From: Archegozetes longisetosus
Lineage: Eukaryota; Arthropoda; Arachnida; Sarcoptiformes; Trhypochthoniidae
Direction: 5' to 3'
Assembly: GCA_018873245.2 (NCBI GenBank)
Contig: JAEMBT020000001.1
Coordinates: 4,682,001-4,746,000, forward strand
DNA: 64,000 nt
Positions 13,801 to 25,800 of the stretch are shown piece by piece. The notes under the pieces were generated by a model that worked only from the letters and a program-made list of their open reading frames with translations, was not told the DNA's origin and searched no databases. Numbering within the stretch: the stretch's first letter is position 1; every line of letters starts with the position of its first letter. The position numbers were made by a program, and so were the translations under genes.

Positions 13801-16800
13801 GATAATTACATATTAAATGATTATTTATGTGACAATTGGCTGGTGACCAGTACTAATAATTTATTGAAGCATTAACTTAATTGTCAATTTATTTTTTCAT
13901 ATCTATATTTATTTGTGAAGCTCATCAAAGATAAGTTCAAATTGAAGTTGGAATGGTTAAAAAGCAAAAACCTATCGAATGTGATGATTTGGAAGAGAAA
14001 ATTGATTTGATTTTAATATTCGATGCTATGGTTTTTGAATGTATACCGCCCGCTGATAGTGATGCTCTAGAAACAAACAATCTTGCCAAATTGAAAAAAT
14101 CATGCCATACACTCAGAGAAAAAATCGATATAAAAACTTATAAACCATAATAACATCAATTGTGGATAGATTTAAAGCTACCGAACACGCAATGCATTCT
14201 AGGATTGACTTTGTTTTTTTGGGGTCTTTAAGGGGAGCGGTTCTGACCAATCATTATAATTTCAGCTGTATTTCATTTGAATTTTTTTCTTGTTTCTGAT
14301 GAACTTCTTTTATTCTATTTCAGTATTGAGTTTTTTGTGTTCATCTTAAGTGATAAATAGAAATTTTTTACAGTGAGCTCAATACACAAACTTGAGCCAA
14401 AATAAAATTTGTAACTATAAGCCACGATCTATCAAAAATGATTGTTTGGTTGTAACAGAAAATATGATAAATTAGAGAGAAGAATGAATCTAACATCGGC
14501 GCTGATTTAATTATGAAAATCAGTTTTAAATTGTATTAAATGTGGGACCTTAATTCCTTATTTATTTTCACACATTCTTAAAAATTGTAGTTTTTTCTCA
14601 AGACTATTTCCCAAATAGCCAGTTGTTAAATAACTTAAGTTTTTTTTACATCTAATTGAGTGACCAATTTATAAACATAATAAATGCGTTTATGATAAAA
14701 ACAGACATAAATTGCTTTGTATGTAATGAAAACTGATATTTAAGAGAAAAAAGTTGCATTTGTTTCCCATAAGTTAAGTATAACTTCCATAAGAATCCAA
14801 TTATTTTTTTAAAGAAATGCACAAAATTCAAACCTACTTCCGGTTTAGGCCTCAAAAATTTTGCATATAATTAAAATGAGATTTTCCTCCCCTTCAACCG
14901 ATCCGTGAAAACACCTGACCTTAACATAAAAATTAGTAATTTTGAAGACAGAGATGCACTAAAAATGACAATAAAATACTATTATAAAAGTTAATTAATT
15001 AATTCTGTAAAACAAAATAATTATAATATATTATAAAGTGTTTCCAAGCATGTTTTCCACTATGAAGAGTAGAGTCTAAACGTTTAATTACAATTTAATT
15101 ACAATGGCCTAGCATTCAAAAAATTAATACAACTGTGAACGTGAACATTTTGTACATACTATGCAGACTTGCCATTAACGTCCTGTTAACCCGAATTTTA
15201 CTCTACAAATCCGGTGCGCAAATTTCGGCCCCCGCTCGTGAAGGGGTGTGTGTATGAAATTTCTACGAATTTTTATAAATAGTTATATGCAAATGATTTT
15301 TCTTCGAAAGGGGCGAACATTATTTTCATACTGAGCACGAGAATAGATTATAGTGAGTAATATGTTAGTAATGTTAGAAATCTGCTCAGAGGCATAAAAC
15401 TTCAAGAATTGACTGATGTTCATCCCCATAACCAGTAACTTATATTTTCACCTGTTGCACACTCGAGACACTGAGCGCCCATTAAATAAGAGCAAAATAA
15501 ATGTGAGATCGTTTGTCGGGTCATATTTTATGACATCAGGTCAGGTATTAAAAGCTGTGGAATCCTGTTTTGCCTATTGCTTAGCTTCTTTAAGCAATTT
15601 TTAAGTTCAATTAATTTTATGTAAAGAGTTCTTTAACTTCTCAGCTGGTATTGTGCAACAAAATTGGGTTTAATAGATACTTCTTTTCAACTGTCATTCA
15701 GTTAGTGATTACTCCTTCTGAAAGGCGAGTGACTTCTTAGATATCATTAAGGAGTTTTATTGTCAATAAACACCTTTTCGAGGAAAAAATATCTCCAAAA
15801 TCATTATTAATGAGAAAATTGTTGTGATTGAGAAATATAAATATTGATTGTTATAAAATCTATTGAACTAAATAAACTATTTTTGCTGTGAAGCAATTGG
15901 CTCAATATTATCTCACTAACAATGAGTACATGTTTACAGTTGAAAATGAAGAAAACTTTCTGTTATGCAAACCTGACAATAGGAAAGTAATAAAACGTTA
16001 CGGATTAGACTTGTTTTGGTGTTTCTTTTGAGAACTTTTCACTATTTACCCAAAAGGTTACGTAAGGAGAAAAAGTGATTTAAGTCGTGAACTTGTTTAT
16101 CATCGCCTAACAGGCCAACCGAAACATGATTTTACCGAAACATGATTTTAAGCCGATAGAAAAGTAAAAGCAATGCTACCTTTTCCTGCTTTCATTATAT
16201 GAGTAGTTATTTTCGATTGTAATACCACAGACTAGCCGTTCAGGACAATAGTTAAGGCTTTGAATGATAGGCATAAGCTTTGGTGAAATCAGAAGTGGGA
16301 GGCTTTTCATGGTTTGAGGTTTGAACACATTTCTTTATGTAGGACTTTGTTGAAGAGAACTTTTTTGTCAGACTCCAAATTACTGTCTGTTAGTATAAGA
16401 AATAATGAGCGCAAATGCTATTGCGGGCGAATTGATGAGTAATTTTTCGAAAATAGTGTTTCGTTGAAGACATTTTTTTGTATTTTTATAGTGTTATAGA
16501 AGTTATCTTTTTTTAGTACTGAAGTATTTCAGTACGCTTTATAGGTTTTTCACTTAAATAGATTGACATATTTTTGTTAGTCTTGTTTAGGAACTAAATT
16601 TAATTTGATTTTCTTTCATTTTTAATCAGTCTCTCTTGTATTTCTAAATTTTCAGTTTAATTAATGTCTTTTGAATTCATAATGGATTTGAATGGCATTT
16701 GAAAAATAGGAGACTTGAACTTTTGAATTACTTCGAGACTTAGTCGTTCATCAAAAAGAAGTTTTTTATTTTTCATATAGTGCTTAAGTTTCCAAATCGA

Positions 16801-19800
16801 GTTCATAAAAATTAATTTTCAAAATAACTGCATAATTAATGAAATATTTTCAAAACAGGGTTAAATTTTCTTTTTGAACACCTATCTTGATCCCAAAATA
16901 TATTTGTCTTAATTTTCAAAACAGAATAAATAGGAAACAGTTTTGTAATACAAACTCTCGTTTTCGTAACTTTCAGTTTCGGAATTTTTCCATTGTTTTC
17001 AGTTATGATAAAACTAAAGACCGAAAAGATTATCTCAAGTGACCTAAAATGCTATCGAGAAATTCATTCATAACTTATTATATTGAAAGGTGGAGATGAG
17101 TCGCTCCATAGCTTTTGAAAACCATAAAGATTTGAATGATCACCAAACCATAAAACAATAGAGTCCTTACATATCACACACAAAAAGACAAGAATGAAAT
17201 TGAGCTTCAATTGAATTTTCAAACATAATAGTAGTCCAGAAACTGAATGCGAAAGTCAATTGAAATTTTAGATATGATGAAAAGAGTTTTAAAAGAGTTT
17301 TAAAAGAGTTTTAAAAGTGTGATTGAGAACATTGAAATCACGAATAGGGTGTTGCCATTGTCTTAAAAGACTAGTACAAACTGGTGCTCAACAAATCTAT
17401 GACAAGCGATACCACTTTTTTTAGTCTTTAAACTTTCTCATTCATTATTAACTCTTTTTTCTCTTTTGATTTTCTACTAATATTGATGTTAGAGTTGAGT
17501 TAATATTAATTTAGTTTGATTTGAAAGTTTTGTGTGGATCGAGAAAAAACTAATAATTGATTGTTTGCCTCTGGCTTTTGCCTGTACTAGTAATTGAAAA
17601 CCTGAATCAAGTTTTTATTTCTTTAAAAATGTTTCCCTATTTATGTACGCTTTCTCTGAAAAACCCAATTAACTAATGTCTCAAATTAATTTTGCCATAA
17701 ATGCAACTTTTTATCATGCAACTTTTTATCTGTATACAAGTCATAAGTCTTCAATTTTCAATTATTTTCCTATTTAGTTAGGATTGAATTAACTTTCTCA
17801 ATAAGATATCTAATCGATAGTCTAAATAAATGGGTTTTACTGTTGTTTAGATTGTACCCAATTATGATTGAAATTGAGACTGTATGACCACAAGCGTAAC
17901 ATTAGTATTGGTGTAAAGTAAGCACAAAACTCACACAATCCTGTCGGCAACGTGTACGTCAATTCTACAGTTTTATGACATATAATTCTTTTCATCAGCA
18001 TTTAAGACAACATTTTTGGCGACATTTCCGTATTTAAGTGAACACTAACCCTATTCTGAGTTAATTTGATTCGTTAGTGCCTAATAATGATTCTAAATGT
18101 GGCAACAGATTTATAAAAGGAATATATCGGAATCTATGAGAAACATAATTCATTTGATAAGTGGTTCAATAAGCAGTTTATGTTTTATTACAGTAGTATT
18201 TGTGTTACGTTTTTATAAGGCTCTAAATAAACTTGTTTTTGTCACAAACTACTTTCTATTATTCAATTAACTGAAAGTGTTATCAATTATGAAGTTATAA
18301 CTTGCGATAAAAAGTTTAGTCTAAATAACTAAATCATTTAAATAATAATCAGACTTCTATTGAAGTTATTTATGTTTCGTAAATAGCTTTCAAATGGTTG
18401 CCAGCAAATGAGTTAAGGATTTATTAAAAATTTTGTAAAAGTATTTTCTAATACTAGTGCCCATTAAATATTATTGTTTGTCCTACAAAGTAACGATTAA
18501 ACAAATTCAGTTAATAAGGCTTTTGTTCAGGACTGTACTTTATTTACCAAACAAAAAAACCATTTTTGGTCGTTTGAATTATTGAATACTCTGTATTAAT
18601 ACCTAAATTATTGCGCTATTAATTTATTTGAAAGAAAATCCTTGAAGATTAAAGCTATAAAATAAATTTAATTTCAACAATAAATCATTTAAATGCGACA
18701 ATACTTCAAATTCTTTTATGATTATCTCTACAACAAAATAAAAACAAAAAAACTTTTGACATGAGAAACAAGAAGTTGTTTGAATGAAAAAAGAAAAATG
18801 AAACATTCTCAAAGTTTCTCAAAGTTGTCTCATTAGAAGAGTTGGTCCTTGTGAAGGTAACTCTCATTTGAAATGATTATTCTGTGGTTTGTTTTCTCCT
18901 AAACCTAAACTATAATCATTTCAAATTGAAAGATGTGCTGATAAAGAGTTATAGAAATGAATTTGTTTTGTTTATCTCTTAACACATTATGAATAATAAA
19001 TTGATAGCTATTATGCAATTTTCATAACTTTCTCTTCTATTTGTTTTAATTATAATTATTTTAGATGATTGTTTAGTGTTATTGTAATTTGTGGCACATT
19101 TTCCTCTTGTTTTGTCTAATGAGATAGACGTCTATTTAGTTGGATATGGTAAAAGAAGAAAGATTTTGCAGGTTTTGGAGCACAAGGATTTTTGCAATTA
19201 TAAATTTGAAGCTTTTGTTTCTTAAACTTAATCAATTTGTGATTTTACTATTTATGATGAATTCCTATTCCGTGGGCGATATATTAACCTAACTCTAACT
19301 GAGAAAAAGGTTGACTGAAACAAATTAGTTATAACTAAAATATTTGAAACAATAATCATAATGAGAAGGCTTAACATTATTGAACGTTTCTTTCTACTAA
19401 TAATTCTGGGTTAACACCCATTCCTAGTTTGTAACATTTAAAAGCTGTCAAAAATAAATTCTTATCCATTATAATAATAATGATTTTTATCCTAAAAATT
19501 TTCGAAATCGTATCAATCGTTAGAGTCTTATTTGAGGTCTACTCAAAAGGTTCGTTAAGTTTATTTTCATAAGTACTCGGATCGGGTGTTCGGGTGTGTC
19601 TCGTATTATCTGAAGTTAGCCTCAAGTTTCAAATATAAGGAAATCTTAATTCTAATAGTATTACGAGATAATGATGAGTGTGCTTAATGGCAAAAGTTGA
19701 TTCAAATCTTAAACACAAATTAATGTTTCTGAATATATAAGTCATGGCTTCCGCCAACTTTGCCATAAGTGAGCTTTCGGCTCATTCTAGAGTTCTCATT

Positions 19801-22800
19801 TCAGTCATTATTTTAACGAATTATTTTCACTCATATGACAATCATGTTTGTCAGCAGATATTTTCTCGTTTTTATTTTCAGGTATTTCCTAAAATAATTT
19901 GCTAAAAATAGCTTTTTATGCAAAATATCTAATGAAAAGTGATATTGCAAGAGGCAGAAATAGTGGTTCTTATGTGAAAGACTCAAGTTTTCAGAAAGTT
20001 GCATTTAAGTAGGATTCACATTATTTCAAACCTTCACTTGATAGGATCTATAAATAACTTTTGATTAAAAGTATCCTTAAATCATCCTGGTGATTATTTT
20101 TAATAGAAAATACTTTTTCGACTAAACTTTAAAATTCAAATTGCGCTTACAATTGATTGGCATCATTTTCAAATTAATAACTTTCAAACTGATTGGTGGT
20201 TAGTGTTCACAATGTTGAAGACCCACTTCAGAAAAGGTCTAATCACTTGATCAGACCTTTTAAGCGCAAGATGATTAAGATGAGAGATAGGATTTCACTT
20301 CCTTACAATATGATTCACCATGTCTTCTATCGATGGGAATCAGGTTATGACAAATGGTTACGTTTACGATTATTGCTTTCGCTATTATTTCAGTATTAAA
20401 TTGCTTTACTCTCCATGCCAATTGAACTGTCCTTCTATTTTGCCTATTATTGCTAATATATGTCTGTTTTATTTGCAAAATTTATGTGAACTCTGAGTTT
20501 TTCATTTGTAAACAATGACAATTTTGTCTAAGATTAATATTTTGTTGTGCTCAATTGCTTGTAACTCATTGATGAATTTTCAATAACTCTTTGAATATTG
20601 AACCTGCTATTCATTTTTTACTTTCTGTAACTTTTATTTGCTTAATTCAAGTGATGATAGAAAAATGAACAAAAATATTAAATCAATTTTCAAAAACACG
20701 ATTCCACACGAATTAACATGTGATAAGAAATGATTTTGACCACATTATAAAATCAAATTTGTTGATAAGTAATGGAAAAACAACTCTCATTTAATTAGAG
20801 AAAAGAGTTTATGAATAATGTTAATCGATATCATAAGAAATTGTTGAATTGATTAAAGAAGCAAAAATGTTGCTGCCTTTCAATATGAAAGTGTTTAATT
20901 ATAATAACCTTAAAACTCAAGGAAATTATGAATTACGAAACAAATTAAAAGAGGCACTAACTATGAACGAAAACTATCTTAAGATGAGAAATGTATAGCT
21001 TATAAAAAGTTATAAAAGTTATTAAAGACTGGCTTCTGTTTCAAATATCTATGATTGTGAGTCAAGGTTTTCATAATTTAGCTGTTTTTATAGACTAATT
21101 AGATTTTGATTTTCTAATAACATTGCCTTTGACTGAAGAGCTGATTCTCAATTTTTGAAGTGTATAAAATGCCCACACATTTTGACTCAAATACATTGTT
21201 ATTGACTAACCTTAAAAGCCAATTAGATTGAGAAAACTCATGTTTCACTAGTACTCAAACATCACTTTGTTCGCTGATTAGTGATCAAAAACAAGTGAAA
21301 CATTGATTGAAATGTTAAATGCAATCTATGTTAGATAACGAAAAAGGGTTAACCAATATTTCACTTCTATTGTATGCTTAATTGTTATTTCAGTACTAGG
21401 ATTAAGAACGTTAACTCATTCAAGTTGTTTTCAGTTCTGTAAAACTTTTAGTTGTTTTCAGTTCTGTAATACTTTTTTAGTTGTTTTCAGTTCTGAAAAA
21501 CTTTTTCAGAAAATAATTGCCTAAACCCACGCATTGCTTTTATACCAAATTTATTCAGTATTACTATTGAAAGTTTTATTGTATAATAGATTTGATGTGT
21601 CTTAAGTCATCGTTTTGCTCTTATAAGTAACTATTAATTTTGCTTCACTTTAACAGAAACTTCTGATTTATTCCTACTTTGTTTGATTTAAATTTTGACT
21701 CAATTAATGGTTTTAGTTTAAGGTTAATATAAAGGATGGAAACAGTCAAATATATGTTTGAATTGGTAGAAAAATCACTTTTAAAATGGAAAGCAAGGTT
21801 AGGGAGTATCGAGAATGAACAAAACTTCAAATTTCCTTACGAGAAAGGGTTTCTCATAAGATCTCTCAAGTACTTTTTCTATTCGATCATTTTTCATTCA
21901 ATGCTTACTTAACTTGTATTCTAATGCAATCGAAACATTAATCTTAGTCTAAAATTCAAATATTACGCAAAATATATTTAGTATAGGATTTGATTTGAAA
22001 TTTCCTAACTAATTAAGTACTCCATGATTGAGTTTAAAGCAATACCACTCCTGAATATATGCAAACTAGAATCAAGTATTTAGATCACGAAAACTTTCCT
22101 AAACCTTAAGATAAACTTACGAATTACTATGCAATGAATTTGTTATATGTAACACGAGCCACTCTTTTAAATACCTTATATTTGGATGAAAGAACATGAT
22201 TAAAAGTTAGATCATTTTGTACACACAGTAGAAAAATAGGTCTCAAACTATAGCTGATTTGGAGATAATACTTATAAAAATATATATAATTCCTCACGAT
22301 TTTAAAGCTTTTAATCGCTTGAAAATGCTCCTAACAGTGAATCATGAAATTTGTAAATGAATAATAGTTTGAGATTTATCAAAAGACTTCCTGTTGAGTA
22401 CAAGTAAGGATTTTTGCGCCGTAAACAATTCCGACTATCGATCAAATCTTTGTTGATTGAAGAAACAGTACCTTTTCTGTTGAAAAACTATCCAAAGATC
22501 AAAAGTTTATCGTTAAGTAAGAACATAAGTGAGAAAAAAGACAATTGATCGAAAGCTTATTAATACCTAATAAAAGTGAGGTTTGCGTTTGATATATGAG
22601 GTTTGACGCATTGATCTTCAAAATTGAGTGCTGGTTTGTTTTTTGTTCAAATATGATTGTTATTAGATGCAATATAAGGTGTGGTTCTCCTGTATCAGAA
22701 ACATTTTCTGGACTTCTTAATCGGTGTCTCAGATTTAGGCCAAGGAGAAAGTGGGCACTTTTAGTGCAAACCTGAAAACCAGATTAAAATACATCTACAT

Positions 22801-25800
22801 TTAATGTAATATTTAGCTAAAGGAAAATTGTATTCACAATTATTTCTTGGCCGATGTTTTCAAATTGTAATTAAGGGAGAAATAGTTACTTAAGACAAAA
22901 TGCTTTAGACAAACAATCAGCTGATGACAATTGAATGATAAATGACTTAGTTTTCATGATTAGGTAATGATGAGAATGAAAATTGTAATCATACTCTGAT
23001 GTAATTGTTTAGAGATAGCAGTTATGTATTCAAATTTAGTATTTGTGTTGCAATTAAGATATTTTAAGATTTGGTCATGAGTTTTGAGTCCTTCGTGTAA
23101 GATTGCAGTTGTGCAACAACTGATATTCATATCGATGTGACGATTGCAATTAGACTTTCACTAATCGATTAGATTAAATGGATTGCAGCTAAAACATTGC
23201 TCTAATTAATAGAATTTTTTCTGTCCATATAAGTCAACAACAGTTCATTGAATTGTTATTATATTATTAAATATGGAAATAATTACTAATATGGCAAAAG
23301 CTTTAAGTAATTTGAATGACAGGTCCGTTGAATTAAAGATAAGCTCGAAAGACATATCGGAGAACAATCATGTTTGAAGTAATTTCAAACCACATGCAGA
23401 GATATTCTACACAATCAAACAAATCAGAGTTTGTGTCACTTTAGATCTAACATGACTTGCAATTTCATAACTTAATTCTCAACTCCTGTTCGACTTGTTT
23501 GATATTTTGTAAATCAATTGGATCTTTATCTCTAATTAACATAAATATGATTTTTCCATCGCAATCATTCAGTCTCTGCATGATTTCAAATGCAGAAGTT
23601 ATTTAGAAATGTTGCCGGAGTCGTGTCGAGTTTATTAGGTTTATTGCAAACATTCGCCTTTCACGTTTAGTTGATGTCGGAATAAATTAAGTTTTTCATT
23701 TATTTGGTCCAAATTTGTTCAGTAATAGGGTAGTTTTTATATTCATTTATTCATAATTTAGAAAAATCTGATCTTACATTATTACTATGAATTATGTGAT
23801 CAGAGCTTGATATCAGGGCTTTTCGTTGAAGAATCAGGTTCTTAAAAGATGCAATCTTTCGCTATTTATCAGTCACTTTATAAGATTTTCAACTTTATTT
23901 GCATAAAACTGATTTTTAAAGTAAATAAATGGAGAATTATTATTTGAGAGTAATAGATAATATATGAATAATCATATAGATAATATAGAACAATCATTAT
24001 CAAAATAATGTGCGGCTTTTATTATATCAGGAAACATGATTTCCTATCTTTCAAAAATTTTTATAAAAATACCATTAAATCGAAACAAATTTTTATAATT
24101 AAGCGTTTAGACTAATCGCCATAATTTACTTAATTAAATGAAACATTCTTAGCTTCAATTAGGACTTAATTCAATAGTAAAAATTCAGATCTCGTCAAAT
24201 GTGTCATCAAATTACTTAATAGGTTTGATCATTTAACACGAATTACACTAACCCTTCACAAACCAATTGAAGTTTAAGTATAAATAAAAGTAAAGGGATT
24301 GATATTGAGACCCCTTTTCACCTAATTCGCATCACTAATTGGAACAATTGCCGTCTCTCTCTCGCTCTCTCTCGCTCTGAGGCCAACGCTTTCTAAAGGT
24401 TTTTCTAGTCGAGTGCGAATTTGTTCGCAAGCACATTACTTCTTGAGTTCTTTGCCTAATTATGAAGAAGTAGATGACCCTTAAATTTGAAGACATGTAT
24501 AGCTCTCTCTTCCTTCTCATTAGATAAGTAGTTAGATTGCAGGTCAATGAACATATTGTTTTGATATGAAACATACTTTTAATTGAATTATCGATGAGAA
24601 AATGATGTTTTAGTCTAATGTTCATTTGAAGCTTATTTTCTTGTGTTGAAAGAAAGTTTAAAAAAGTTTCTCTCATCGTATTTAAGGTTAAGATTTTTAC
24701 ATTGAATCACCAATTAATAACTCTTTATTTGTTACGGCTGTCATCCGGTATTAAGAAATTGGAGTTTAATTTAATTGATTCTCAATTCAGATCAAAGTAT
24801 TAATCATTCATTCATTCGTTTAATTATTTTCTAAATAGGATCACATTCAAGAAATACTTAATAAATGGGATCAAATTGATGACGAAATATGGGCTAAGAT
24901 AATATGTATGGAAAGAAATCGTAGAGTCGCTAAAGCTTATGCCAGGGCTCCAGTTCTGACAGTCAGCGGCTCTGATGATGGCTTTGATGGTTATCGGATA
25001 GGATTGAATGGTTTCGATAATCCAATGAGAGACTCAAAGACTGATGTCGTTAAACGGCATATCGGAGATGTTAGTATTGATTATTTCAAGGATCTTATCA
25101 AATCTGAAGGAGTTATCAATTGATTAATTGGCTAAAAATGTCTTAAATAACTTTGAAATTAATTTGTGATCAAGGCTTCAAAAAATCCTTAACTTATTTT
25201 AAATGTATATTAGAATTAAATTTTCTCGAGATATTGCAATCCAATATATTTTGTATCAAATCGAATGACAAGACCACACATTGCGAAGTGTGCCTTCAGA
25301 ACAAATGGTTTTCAGATCTAGTAGAGTGAAATTTCTGAAAATTAGAGCAATTTTTATTTTCATTTGCCATTCGTGTGAATAAAAAATATATCATTTCAAT
25401 GAAATGCTTTCAAAGGCTATTCAAAATTATTTTTCATCACTTTTTGTTCGCAGTATTTTTAGTTAGTTTTTCACAGAAGAAAAGAGTTTTTTGGGTTGAA
25501 AGCATCTGAAACAAGATAAAAACTATTGAAAAAGGGCAAATCTTCAGATGAATTCATATAATTTCAAAGAGCGAGTGATAGTATTTTTAGTGGTTTTGAT
25601 TTTTCTCATGCATGTCTTCATCTCAATGGTATCCTTGAAAAAATAGCTTTAAGGATAACAATTGAGAATGATCGCACGCGAACCACATTCCAGTGCCCTT
25701 AAAATACATTTTGATTAATGTCTAGTGAAACCTTATATTATAAGACAATTATTGCTTGATTTAGATTCACAACAAAGCGATGCATTAATCAAATTATTAG

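Larger units (their letters stand above)
4844..24838 (+). other. 20-kb first coding intron of the Expansion-like gene
   Basis: The intron begins GTAAGT and ends TTTTCTAAATAG. It is AT-rich, with no recognisable transposase and few long frames. It holds several small tandem repeats, a GC-rich island near 9.78 kb, a 65-codon frame at 13953 and a TATA/octamer patch near 15.28 kb (separate entries). All other introns found in the window are under 1.1 kb, so this length is exceptional. Intronic enhancers or alternative first exons are plausible but unproven. Confidence 0.6.

Noticed and set aside
20232-20262. AAAGGTCT..AGACCTTT hairpin
   Set aside because: An 8-bp stem is expected by chance in a window of this size and nothing else supports a function.
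24335-24676. 113-codon minus-strand frame in the long intron
   Set aside because: It crosses a CT microsatellite and AT-rich sequence, has no recognisable domain, and lies just before an exon acceptor on the other strand.
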